Shown here: positions 23,824 through 31,121 of the stretch, piece by piece | Layout of the letters: each line of letters begins with the position of its first letter | Position numbering within the stretch: position 1 is the stretch's first letter | Assembly (NCBI GenBank): GCA_035276475.1 | Contig: DATELQ010000117.1 | Location: 1 to 64,000, forward strand | Source of the DNA: DATDFB01 sp035276475 | Lineage (GTDB): Bacteria; Acidobacteriota; Thermoanaerobaculia; Gp7-AA8 | Length of the DNA stretch: 64,000 bases | Direction of reading: 5' to 3' | Notes under the pieces: model-generated | What the model was told of the DNA's origin: nothing | Seen by the model: the letters and a program-made list of their open reading frames with translations, nothing else | The model's database searches: none | Position numbers and translations under genes: made by a program

Positions 23824-24315
23824 TCACGATGACGAGGACCGCCGGTGCTTGCCTGCGCGTCCGAGGGAACGGCGCATGATCGCGGCGCGCTCGGCGATGG
23901 CGGCAGCGTCGCGGCGGCGGCCGAGGATCTTGGCGACGTGGTAGACCTGAAGCGCGCCGTCGGCGACCTTCGCCTTTTTCATGCGCATGGTGTAGCGGAG
24001 AGCGTCCAACAGGATCTCGACGTGATCGGCGGCGGGCTCGAACGCCTGGAGAAACTGCAGCACGCCGCGCGCTTCCTGCGGATCGAAACGCTTCGGGAGC
24101 CCCAAGTCCGGGTCGTCTTCGACAGCGGCGGCGACGTCGGCGATGAAATCGAGCGGAACGGTGTGATTCGAGCGAACGAAGGGGTCCGTGGATGGATGCG
24201 GCGACTGCAACGGTCCGAGGAGAGCGAAGGCGCTTTCGATCCGGGCCATGAATTCCGCGGCAAGTTCCTGCGAAGCTGTGACCGTTGGTGACGGTCTTTC
24301 GTCCGGCTCAGCCAC
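23824..24315 (-). CDS. Unknown helical protein
   Basis: A 163-residue soluble protein, family not recognised. After a flexible first 20 residues come helices LAAEFMARIESAFALLG, a polar stretch STDPFVRSNHTVPLDF, then IADVAAAVEDDPDLG and four more helices rich in Ala and Leu (EARGVLQFLQAF, HVEILLDALRYTMRMKKAK, ALQVYHVAKILGRRRDAA). The tail is basic with a run of serines. The GTG start has GGAGG 5 nt upstream. It lies between lptD and a MITE-like element whose sequence supplies a candidate promoter for it. Confidence 0.65.
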   Translation of the reverse strand: MAEPDERPSPTVTASQELAAEFMARIESAFALLGPLQSPHPSTDPFVRSNHTVPLDFIADVAAAVEDDPDLGLPKRFDPQEARGVLQFLQAFEPAADHVEILLDALRYTMRMKKAKVADGALQVYHVAKILGRRRDAAAIAERAAIMRRSLGRAGKHRRSSSS

Positions 24316-24330
24316 GATTGCCTCCTTCGC

Positions 24331-24493
24331 TGGTATTCATACCATCGATCATGGCATTGATTTCAGCCTTACAGGCATCCATTCCACTATAGATAGTACA
24401 TCATCTCGTGTAAGGTGGGACTGAATTCCTTAGTTTGTGACTTGATTGTCTTCGACAATCGAATCAAATCGTGGATCGATGGTATTCATGCCA
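24331..24493. mobile_element. Candidate MITE, AT-rich with inverted ends
   Basis: A 163-bp AT-rich block in GC-rich surroundings. The left end TGGTATTCATACCATCGATC (24331-24350) matches the complement of the right end (24474-24493) at 17 of 20 positions. CGC flanks both sides (24328-24330 and 24494-24496), consistent with a 3-bp target duplication. The inner sequence has a GATTGTC/GACAATC hairpin (24444-24460). No coding capacity. Confidence 0.5.
24386..24413 (-). promoter_or_regulatory. Candidate promoter inside the MITE-like element
   Basis: On the minus strand TTACAC (24413-24408) and TATAGT (24391-24386) are separated by 16 nt. It points to the gene at 23824-24315, with a predicted leader of about 65 nt that includes its GGAGG site. 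Confidence 0.5.
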
Positions 24494-24505
24494 CGCAACT
24501 TGGAA

Positions 24506-25339
24506 CTACACTCCATCTATGGTGGCACGCATCTCCTTGTCGATCCGACTCATCTCTCGCATCCGCATCCGCAATTGAATGATCTCCACTTGGTAGAGCC
24601 GCGCGACCGTATCGTCGCGGAAGCGCTGGTGGCGTTTGCGCAGGGCGATCTCATTCGCGAGGCGGACGAACTCGCGATGGGCATGGCGGTCGGTCCAACC
24701 GCCGCGGCCGTGGCGGAGGATTGGGTGGGCGGTGCGGCGAACGTCCGCGTCGTCGAGGAATCCGAGGGAGGCCTCGTGGCGCAGTTCCGCGCGGAGCTCG
24801 GGCCATTCTTTAAAGACCGCTGCGACGACGAAGAGCGGGACGAGCGCGGCGACGATGACGTCAACCGCGCGCGCGGTCAGCCCGGCCGCGACGAGCGCGC
24901 GCGGCGCGTACGCGGCGGCGACGGCGGCAAACGCCGTGACAACGTCGAGCGCGATCTGCTTGCCGCGGTCGCGCACGTGGAACGCGGCGTAGGTGATGCC
25001 GTAGCCGGCGACTGCGCCGGCGGCGATGCACTGCGCGATGACATCGCTGTGCCACAACAGCACCGCCGCCGCGGCCGCGCCGCTGCAGCCGCCGAGGAGC
25101 ATGCCGTCGACTGACTCGCTCTCGCGGCCGGTGAGGCGGACGTACAGCGCCGCGGCGCTGAGCACGATGCCGGCCGCGATCGGATGCGCGCCGAGCGGCC
25201 AAAGCAGCGCGCCGGCGACGACGCCCGCGGCGAGCGGCGTGCGCCAGGCGCGCCAGAACTTCGGATCGAGCGATTTGAAGTAGTCGGCCGCGGCGGCGAC
25301 GCCGAGGAACGCGGCGATGAGGAGCAGGCCGAAGATCAT
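24506..25339 (-). CDS. Unknown membrane protein with charged C-terminal region
   Basis: A 277-residue protein with six or seven hydrophobic segments in the first 170 residues (MIFGLLLIAAFLGVAAAA, PLAAGVVAGALLWPLG, AAGIVLSAAALYV, GCSGAAAAAVLL, ITYAAFHV, ALVPLFVVAAVF). The last 105 residues are soluble and strongly charged (ELRHEASLGFLDDADVRR, RMRMREMSRIDKEMR). Family not recognised; a layout of membrane module plus charged tail resembles the gene at 19756-20667, without obvious sequence identity. ATG at 25339 lies 7 nt after hairpin C, so its leader would be part of that element. Confidence 0.65.
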   Translation of the reverse strand: MIFGLLLIAAFLGVAAAADYFKSLDPKFWRAWRTPLAAGVVAGALLWPLGAHPIAAGIVLSAAALYVRLTGRESESVDGMLLGGCSGAAAAAVLLWHSDVIAQCIAAGAVAGYGITYAAFHVRDRGKQIALDVVTAFAAVAAAYAPRALVAAGLTARAVDVIVAALVPLFVVAAVFKEWPELRAELRHEASLGFLDDADVRRTAHPILRHGRGGWTDRHAHREFVRLANEIALRKRHQRFRDDTVARLYQVEIIQLRMRMREMSRIDKEMRATIDGV

Positions 25340-25345
25340 AAGAAA

Positions 25346-25432
25346 CAGGTGACAGGGCACAGGGGACAGGGGACAGGTGGTTGTCGTCGCGAGAACATCA
25401 TCTGTCCCCTGTTCCCTATGCCCTGTCCCCTG
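25346..25432. repeat. Heptad-array hairpin, copy C
   Basis: The left arm has five 7-mers: CAGGTGA, CAGGGCA, CAGGGGA, CAGGGGA, CAGGTGG (25346-25380). The apex is TTGTCGTCGCGAGAACA (25381-25397). The right arm has five complementary 7-mers TCATCTG, TCCCCTG, TTCCCTA, TGCCCTG, TCCCCTG (25398-25432). The apex reappears inverted in copy D near 38.4 kb at 15 of 17 positions. The right arm encodes the last codons and stop of ribF. Confidence 0.88.
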
Positions 25433-26366
25433 ACCGTCGGAGAAAATACCGGCGCGAGCGCTCGATGTCGGCGCGGATCTGCCGCGTCAGCTCCACCGCG
25501 GAGCGGAACTGCTGCTCGCGGCGCAGGAGCTCGTGGAAGTAGAGGCGCACGGTGTCGCCGTAGACGTTGGAGTCGAAGTCGAGGATGTGACTCTCGATGG
25601 TGATCGCGTAGTTCTCGTACAGCGTGGGGCGCACGCCGATGTTCGTCACGCTCTCGAAGGAGCGGTCGAAGCTCTCGAAGCGCGACGTGGTGACGAAGAC
25701 GCCGCCGTCGGGATAGAGCTCGTTGAACGGATCGACGTTGACGGTCGGAAATCCGATCTTGCGGCCGAGGCGGCGGCCGGTGGCGACGAGGCCGTCGATA
25801 TAGTAGGTGCGGCCGAGGGCCAGGGCCACGGTGCGCATCGCGCCGCGCGCGATCCCGCGGCGGATGCGCGAGCTGGAGACGCGGATGCCGCGGATGCGCA
25901 CCTCGTCGACGCCGTGCACGGCGAAGCCGAACTGCTTCCCCGCCGCCTGCAACTTTTCGAGATGCCCTTCGCGCCCCGCGCCGAAGGCGAAGTCGCGGCC
26001 GATGCGGACTTCCGTGACCTGCAGCGCGCCGACGAGGAATTCTTCGATGAAGCGGTCGGCGGTCCAGCGCGAAAACTCGTGCGTGAAGGGGACAACGAGG
26101 AGCGCGTCGACGCCCATCTCGCGGATCAATTCTTCTTTTTGCGACAGCGTCAGGATCTGCTTCGGCACGCGGTCCGGCGCGACGATGGACAAAGGATGCG
26201 GATGAAAGGTGATGACGGCGGACGGCCGCCCGGTCTCGCGCGCGCGCTCGACGACGCCGCTGATGATGGCCTGATGGCCGATGTGCATGCCGTCGAAGTT
26301 GCCGATCGTCGCAATGCAGCCGCGCGGGAGATCCGTTTGGCGCAATGGATCGTGGAGGATGAGCAT
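25416..26366 (-). CDS. ribF: Bifunctional riboflavin kinase / FAD synthetase
   Basis: A 316-residue enzyme that phosphorylates riboflavin to FMN and adenylylates FMN to FAD. The N-terminal FAD synthetase half shows IATIGNFDGMHIGHQ and TFHPHP plus SSSRIRRGIARG; the C-terminal kinase half shows GRKIGFPTVNVDPFNELYP, GGVFVTT, TNIGVRPTLYENYAITIESHILDFDSNVYGD. The last residues (RRSGDRA) are encoded by the right arm of hairpin C, so the element supplies its stop. ATG at 26366 follows the stop of the REC/HD-GYP gene by 12 nt on the same strand, suggesting one operon with it and DUF488. Confidence 0.95.
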   Translation of the reverse strand: MLILHDPLRQTDLPRGCIATIGNFDGMHIGHQAIISGVVERARETGRPSAVITFHPHPLSIVAPDRVPKQILTLSQKEELIREMGVDALLVVPFTHEFSRWTADRFIEEFLVGALQVTEVRIGRDFAFGAGREGHLEKLQAAGKQFGFAVHGVDEVRIRGIRVSSSRIRRGIARGAMRTVALALGRTYYIDGLVATGRRLGRKIGFPTVNVDPFNELYPDGGVFVTTSRFESFDRSFESVTNIGVRPTLYENYAITIESHILDFDSNVYGDTVRLYFHELLRREQQFRSAVELTRQIRADIERSRRYFLRRSGDRA

Positions 26367-26378
26367 CGGCGCGCGAGC

Positions 26379-28406
26379 TTACTCCAACCGCAACGTCGGG
26401 ACCGGCACCGCAATCCGCTGCCAGTCGGGCGGCTCCGCCCCGAGCCACTCCGCGAATTTCTCGACCATCGCCGGGTCCCACTTCCCGCCCGCCGCTTCGC
26501 GCTGCAGCGTCTGCATCGCCGCCGTGTGCGACAGCGGCGCGGGGCGGTAGGAGCGGTGCGAGGTCAAGGCGTCGTAGGCGTCGACGATCGAGAGCAGGCG
26601 CACTTCGTAGGGGATGTCGTCGCCGCGCAGGCCGTCGGGGTAGCCGCGGCCGTCGTAGCGCTCGTGATGATGGCGGATCATGCGCAGAACGCCGCTCAAG
26701 GTCATGAGCGGGCGGACCATCTCCTCGCCGATGACCGGATGGTCGATGACGCGCATGAATTCGTCGCGCGTGAGCGGCCCCTGCTTGTTCAGCAGCGCCT
26801 CCGGCACGGCGATCTTGCCGATGTCGTGCAGCAGTCCGGCGATGCGGGCGCGCTCGGCGAATTCGTCGCTCTCGCCGAGGTGGAGGGCGAAGGCGCGGGC
26901 GAGATCGCCGACGCGCTGGGAGTGGCCGCGCGTGTAACGATCTTTCGCTTCGAGCGTCAACGCCAGCGCGCAGATGACGTTCTGGGTCTGCTCCAAGTCG
27001 GCGTGGTACTCCTTGATCCGCAAGAGGGACCGGATGCGCGAGATGAGCTCGACGCGGTTGAGCGGATAGTTGATGAAGTCGTCCGCCCCCGCCACGATGG
27101 CCTCGGAGCGAATGCCCGTTCCGCGGTGCGACGTCAGCACGATGACGGGGAGAAACTCGTGCCGCGCGTCGGCGCGGATCATCCGCAGGGTCTCGGCGCC
27201 CCCTTGCAGCGGCATGATGAGGTCGAGGAGCACGACGTCGATGGCTTCGCGTCCTAAGACGTCGAGCGCCTCAACGCCGTTCTCGGCGACGGCGACGTCG
27301 AAGCCGGCGTCCGAGAGGGTCATGGTGACGAGGTCGCGGTTCATGCGGTTGTCGTCGACGCAGAGGACGCGCGGCCGCGACGCCGCGCGCTTGCCGAGGT
27401 GCCGGGCGGCGACGGCGAGCGGCGACTCCTCGTCGAGCGCCGCGGCGAAGACGCGTACGAGCTCGGCGTCGAACGCGCCATCCTCGGCGTCGCTGCGCAA
27501 GCGCGCCATGGCCGCCTCTTCGTCGCCGTTCATCTCCAGCACGAAGTCGTCGTAGCGGTTGGCGATGCCGACGATCTGGGCCTCGATGGGGATGGCGTCG
27601 CCGGCGAGGTGGTCGGGGTAGCCGCGGCCGTCGACGCGCTCGTGATGCCAGCGGACGATCGGCACCCAGGCGCGGAAGGTCGTCATCGGCTCGAGGATCG
27701 AGGCGCCCATGCGCGTGTGCTCGGCGACGCGCGCGACCTCGTCGTCGTCGAGCTGCTCTTTCGACAGGAGGTGATCGGGGACGCCGATCTTGCCGACGTC
27801 GTGGAGCATGGCGCCCTTGGTGATGGTCTCGACTTCGTCGCGCGACATGCCCAATTTCTGTGCAAGGCGCGCGGCGTACTGGGCGACGCGTTGGACGTGG
27901 CCGGCGGCGTGGGGGTCTTTGTTCTCCAGCGCGGTGCCGAGAGCCATGATGATGTTCTCGCTGGAGTCGAGCTCTTTGCGGAGGTTGCGGATTTTGATGA
28001 GGGACCGGACGCGCGTGCGCAGCTCGTCTTTGTTGATCGGCTTGTTGAGGAAGTCGTCCGCGCCGCACTCGAGGGCTTTGATCTTGTCGTCGGTGTCGGT
28101 GAGCGCGGTGAGCATGAGGATGGGGATCATCCGCCCCCCGGCTTCGCCTTTGATGCGCGCGCACGCTTCGTAGCCGTCCATGTTCGGCATCATGACGTCG
28201 AGGACGATGATGGCGGGGTCGCTCTGCGGGTAGAGCGCGAGGGCCTCGCGGCCGTCGCGGGCCATGACGACGTCGTAGCCCCACGAGGTGAGGTATTCCT
28301 CGAGGATCTGCAGGTTCTGTTCGTTGTCGTCGACCGCGAGGACGAGGTCGCGCTCGTGCGCCGGCGCAGCGCTGCCGGCCAGCGGAAGATCGCTCTGGGT
28401 GGTCAT
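26379..28406 (-). CDS. Tandem REC-HD-GYP-REC-HD-GYP protein
   Basis: A 675-residue protein with four domains. The first receiver has phosphoacceptor Asp70 and the conserved Lys (FLNKPIN). The first HD-GYP (about 145-320) has HD at 202-203 and RGYP at 261-264, but the later metal Asp is replaced (IANRYDD) and the LTxxRxY segment is missing. The second receiver (about 345-465) has Asp395, but the Lys is replaced by Tyr (FINYPLN). The second HD-GYP (about 470-660) is intact (HD 527-528, RGYP 587-590, VDAYDALTSHRSYRP). HD-GYP domains hydrolyse cyclic di-GMP; only the second looks active. Its ATG overlaps the stop of the DUF488 gene (ATGA). Confidence 0.92.
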   Translation of the reverse strand: MTTQSDLPLAGSAAPAHERDLVLAVDDNEQNLQILEEYLTSWGYDVVMARDGREALALYPQSDPAIIVLDVMMPNMDGYEACARIKGEAGGRMIPILMLTALTDTDDKIKALECGADDFLNKPINKDELRTRVRSLIKIRNLRKELDSSENIIMALGTALENKDPHAAGHVQRVAQYAARLAQKLGMSRDEVETITKGAMLHDVGKIGVPDHLLSKEQLDDDEVARVAEHTRMGASILEPMTTFRAWVPIVRWHHERVDGRGYPDHLAGDAIPIEAQIVGIANRYDDFVLEMNGDEEAAMARLRSDAEDGAFDAELVRVFAAALDEESPLAVAARHLGKRAASRPRVLCVDDNRMNRDLVTMTLSDAGFDVAVAENGVEALDVLGREAIDVVLLDLIMPLQGGAETLRMIRADARHEFLPVIVLTSHRGTGIRSEAIVAGADDFINYPLNRVELISRIRSLLRIKEYHADLEQTQNVICALALTLEAKDRYTRGHSQRVGDLARAFALHLGESDEFAERARIAGLLHDIGKIAVPEALLNKQGPLTRDEFMRVIDHPVIGEEMVRPLMTLSGVLRMIRHHHERYDGRGYPDGLRGDDIPYEVRLLSIVDAYDALTSHRSYRPAPLSHTAAMQTLQREAAGGKWDPAMVEKFAEWLGAEPPDWQRIAVPVPTLRLE

Positions 28407-28921
28407 CCGGACGGGGCGATTATACGGCGCGCGTAGACGAGGTGCCCGCCGGCGTCGTGGGCGAGCGGATTGAGCTCGTGCCGGCGGCGGTCGTTCGGCC
28501 CGACGATGTGGACGACGTCGACGCCGCGCCGCACCAGCTCATCCGCGACGAAGTTCCGATGGCACCGCCACGGCACAGCCTCGGCGCACATGATGGCGTC
28601 GCCCTCTTGCAGCTTGTCGACGCCGTCGGCAAATTCTCTCGTGGCCATGTAATCGGCATAGCCGCGGAACTGGGCATTGCGCAGCGCATCGTTCGGCGAG
28701 TCCGGCGCCGCCGTCCGCCGCCCCCCCAGCTCGGGCATGTGCACGTAGGCGATGCCGCGCTTCGGCAGCTCCGCCGCAAGGGCGTCGCGCGAGAAGTGCG
28801 GGTAGCGCCGCGAGCCGGGGAAGCGCCGGATGTCCGCGAGGCGACGGACGCCGCTGGCGGCAAGGAGGTGCACGAGCTCGTCGAGGGAGCGGGTGGAGTG
28901 GCCGATGGTGTAGATCTTCAT
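28403..28921 (-). CDS. DUF488 domain protein
   Basis: A 172-residue cytoplasmic protein. Family signatures are the first strand KIYTIGHSTRSLDELVHLL, LADIRRFPGSRRYPHFSRDALAAEL, YVHMPELGGRR, and the RNxxxRGYADYM block, then MCAEAVPWRCHRNFVADEL with the conserved Cys/His-Arg-Asn positions. The CxExxxxxCHR segment resembles a nuclease-like or metal site, but biochemical function is unknown. Its stop overlaps the next start (ATGA), so it is co-translated with the REC/HD-GYP protein. A 27-bp gap with a 13-bp palindrome separates it from the divergent gene. Confidence 0.88.
   Translation of the reverse strand: MKIYTIGHSTRSLDELVHLLAASGVRRLADIRRFPGSRRYPHFSRDALAAELPKRGIAYVHMPELGGRRTAAPDSPNDALRNAQFRGYADYMATREFADGVDKLQEGDAIMCAEAVPWRCHRNFVADELVRRGVDVVHIVGPNDRRRHELNPLAHDAGGHLVYARRIIAPSG
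28419..28424 (-). promoter_or_regulatory. TATAAT -10 box before the REC/HD-GYP gene
   Basis: A perfect TATAAT on the minus strand ends 12 nt before the ATG at 28406, inside the 3' end of the DUF488 gene. No good -35 box is visible. It would allow separate expression of the REC/HD-GYP gene with almost no leader. Confidence 0.4.
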
Positions 28922-28932
28922 GACTTATCGTA

Positions 28933-28945
28933 GCGACAATGTCGC
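28933..28945. promoter_or_regulatory. 13-bp palindrome between divergent genes
   Basis: GCGACAATGTCGC is palindromic around its central A and fills the middle of the 27-bp gap between the divergent starts at 28921 and 28949. It is placed to control both genes. The binding protein is not known. Confidence 0.4.
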
Positions 28946-28948
28946 ACG

Positions 28949-29803
28949 ATGATTTACGTGCTGATGGCGCGCGAGGCGCCGCGCGCGGTGATTTTCCGCC
29001 GCGGACCGTCGCGGCGCGTGCTGCTGCTGACGTGGGATCTCGAGACGGACGAGATCGTGCCGGGGCAATGGTTCAAGGGCCGCGTCTACGAGCATCGCTG
29101 CGACCTTTCGCCGGACGGGCGGCTGCTCATCTACTTTGCCGCGAAGTTCTGGCGCAACCCCAACGCGTGGACCGCCATCAGCAAGCCGCCATACTTCACG
29201 GCGCTGGCGCTTTGGATGAAGCACACGACGTGGGGCGGCGGCGGACTGTTCGACAGCGCGACGAGTATCGCCTTGAACCATCGCGCTGAGGACTTCGCGC
29301 TCGCGGCCGGATTCGAGCTGCCGCCGGAGCTCACCGTCTATCCGATTGCCCCGTGGGCCGGCGGCGGCGAGGACGAGCCGATCCTGTCGACGCGCCTCGC
29401 GCGCGACAGGTGGCGACTCACCGAGCCGGGGCGAACCGTGGAGCGCGGTCGCAAAGCGAGCGTCTGGCTGCAGGTCGAACCGCCGACGACGTTGGAGAAA
29501 CTCCATCCGCTCGCGGCGGAGCGCTACACGCTCCGGGCGTTGATCACCGGCATCCAGGAGCGGCAGGGCGCTTGGTATCGGATGGAGCACTTCGTCGGCG
29601 ACTCGCACCCGATCGGCCGCAGCGACTGGGCCGACTGGGCGCCGAACGGCGACCTGCTCTTTTCGATCGGCTACTCGATCTACCGGCTCCGTTACGCGGA
29701 CGGCGCGCTCGCTCCGCTCGCCGAGGCGAGGAAAATCGCGGACCTGACGAATGCGACGTTCAGGGAAGTGGCGGCACCGCCGGAGGCGCGGCAGTGGTTC
29801 TAG
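28949..29803 (+). CDS. Unknown conserved protein
   Basis: A 284-residue soluble protein not assigned to a named family. Visible landmarks are VIFRRGPSRRVLLLTWDLETDEI, QWFKGRVYEHRCDLSPDGRLLIYFA, WTAISKPPYFTALALWMKHTTWGGGGLF, and a second half with WLQVEPPTTL, HPIGRSDWADWAPNGDLLFSIGYSIYRL. The repeated 'SPDG/APNGDLL' turns recall beta-propeller blades, so it may be a small propeller. No signal peptide is present. The next gene starts 10 nt before its stop. Together with the following two genes it may form a functional unit; its role is unknown. Confidence 0.7.
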   Translation: MIYVLMAREAPRAVIFRRGPSRRVLLLTWDLETDEIVPGQWFKGRVYEHRCDLSPDGRLLIYFAAKFWRNPNAWTAISKPPYFTALALWMKHTTWGGGGLFDSATSIALNHRAEDFALAAGFELPPELTVYPIAPWAGGGEDEPILSTRLARDRWRLTEPGRTVERGRKASVWLQVEPPTTLEKLHPLAAERYTLRALITGIQERQGAWYRMEHFVGDSHPIGRSDWADWAPNGDLLFSIGYSIYRLRYADGALAPLAEARKIADLTNATFREVAAPPEARQWF

Positions 29804-30372
29804 AAGAGGGCGCGATCGCGATCGTCGCCCGCATCCGCGTGCAACGCGAGGAGATCGAGTCGCTCGACGACGTGCAGCGGATGCTGTGGGTGCTGACGCC
29901 GGACGGCGGCGGCGCACGGCGCGTGATCGTGGTCGGACGGAAGCGGCTGACGAAGCGGTTCTGGGCCTTCGTCGACGACGGCGAGGCGCTGCTGGGCCGC
30001 ACGCAGACGCTCGGCGCGGGAACGTACGCAATCGAAGCGCATGAGGAGCACGCGCACTTTGACTTCGAGCTCCACGGCGACTGCTTCCTCTGCGGCGAGA
30101 TCGGAATCCCGCCGCGCGGCAGCTTCATCGTCAGTGTCATGAATCCTGATCCGGCGCGCTGGCCGAGCCCGCAGGAGGCGCTGTTCGACGCCGGCGCCGC
30201 GGCCGCGATCGCGCTGCCGTTCCCGCCGGCCCTGCAGGAGCGCTTCGGGGAGCACCGCTACTTGCCGTTGGCACCGGAATTCCTGCAGTATGCCGGAGCG
30301 GAGCTCGTCTTCGTTCATGTTCGAACCGACGCTGCAGATCGATCAAACACTGCGCCGCGGCGACCGCGGTGA
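29794..30372 (+). CDS. Unknown beta-rich protein
   Basis: A 192-residue soluble protein, family not recognised. It alternates strands and turns (AIAIVARIRVQREEIE, RMLWVLTPDGGGARRVIVVGRKR, RFWAFVDDGEALLG, YAIEAHEEHAHFDFELHGDCFLCGEIGIPPRGSFIVSVMNP) and ends in a Pro/Arg-rich tail encoded over the start of the next gene. His-rich HEEHAHF and the CFLCG pair might bind a metal. The GTG start at 29794 has GGAGG 7 nt upstream and overlaps the preceding gene; its 3' end overlaps the amidase-like gene by 56 nt. Confidence 0.65.
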   Translation: MVLEEGAIAIVARIRVQREEIESLDDVQRMLWVLTPDGGGARRVIVVGRKRLTKRFWAFVDDGEALLGRTQTLGAGTYAIEAHEEHAHFDFELHGDCFLCGEIGIPPRGSFIVSVMNPDPARWPSPQEALFDAGAAAAIALPFPPALQERFGEHRYLPLAPEFLQYAGAELVFVHVRTDAADRSNTAPRRPR

Positions 30373-31102
30373 CGACGTCACGCGCGTGCAGGAGTGGCTT
30401 TGCTTCCACCAGTTCAACGTCGGCATCGACAGTGACTACGGCCCGGCGACGGAGCAAGGCGTCGCCGACTTTCAGGCCGCGCGCGGCATTGCTGTCACCG
30501 GCGAGGCAGACCCCACGACATTTGAACTGCTCGTGCGGCCGATGGCTGATGCGCTGCGGCCGCTTGTCGTCGCCGAGGGGGCGACCGTTGGACAGAGCAT
30601 CGCCGCGTGTGCGCTGCAGCACCTGCTGGTCCATCCGCTCGAGATCGGCGGGCAGAATCGCGGGCCGTGGGTGCGGCTGTACCTGCGCGGCCTGGAGCGG
30701 CCGAAGGACCCGAAGTTGCCGCAAGGCTTCGACGCCTGGTGCGCCGGCTTCGCCACGTCGATCGTCGATCAGGCGGCGACGTCGATGAAGCTCCCTGCGC
30801 CGCCCATCGACTATCACACGAATTGCAACCTCCTGGCGGCCGAAGCGCAGAAGGGGAAGCGTTTTCGCCGCGGCGAGGACGTCAAGCCGGAGCAGATCCC
30901 GCCCGGCAGCCTGATGCTCATCCGCAAGAGCGGCAGCCACGACAGGTGGCACCACACCGGCGTCGTGGTGCAGGCGCTGCCGCAGGTCGTCCGCACGATC
31001 GAGGGGAATTCCGCGAACAGCGCCGACGAGAATCCCTCCGGACACGAGGTCTGCCGTCAGTTGCGACCGTACCGCAACCTGGATTTCATCTTCATCGAGT
31101 AG
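30317..31102 (+). CDS. Peptidoglycan-binding / CHAP-like amidase
   Basis: A 261-residue protein. Residues about 10-75 form a PG_binding_1 domain (LRRGDRGDDVTRVQEWLCFHQF, DYGPATEQGVADFQAARGI, GEADPTTFELL). The C-terminal half has features of a CHAP/NlpC peptidase: catalytic Cys in FDAWCAGFATSI and His in RWHHTGVVVQAL, then IEGNSANSADENPSGHEVC. Such enzymes cut peptide stems in murein. There is no signal peptide, so release may need lysis or another exporter; an effector or phage-type enzyme is possible. ATG at 30317 is preferred; ATG at 30290 would add nine residues with no ribosome site. Confidence 0.78.
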   Translation: MFEPTLQIDQTLRRGDRGDDVTRVQEWLCFHQFNVGIDSDYGPATEQGVADFQAARGIAVTGEADPTTFELLVRPMADALRPLVVAEGATVGQSIAACALQHLLVHPLEIGGQNRGPWVRLYLRGLERPKDPKLPQGFDAWCAGFATSIVDQAATSMKLPAPPIDYHTNCNLLAAEAQKGKRFRRGEDVKPEQIPPGSLMLIRKSGSHDRWHHTGVVVQALPQVVRTIEGNSANSADENPSGHEVCRQLRPYRNLDFIFIE

Positions 31103-31118
31103 TGTTAGCTGACACTAC
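31099..31118. promoter_or_regulatory. 20-bp palindrome before the desaturase gene
   Basis: GTAGTGTTAGCTGACACTAC is palindromic except for one mismatched pair. It overlaps the stop of the amidase-like gene and ends 3 nt before the desaturase ATG. Its place and symmetry fit a repressor operator, or a hairpin; there is no T-run for a terminator. Confidence 0.45.
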
Positions 31119-31121
31119 AGA

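Noticed and set aside
25346..25432. CRISPR array
   Set aside because: Repeat units are only 7 nt, contiguous, without spacers, and form an inverted pair; no cas genes are nearby.
30290..30316. Upstream ATG as start of the amidase-like gene
   Set aside because: It would add MPERSSSSF, overlaps the preceding gene further and has no ribosome site.
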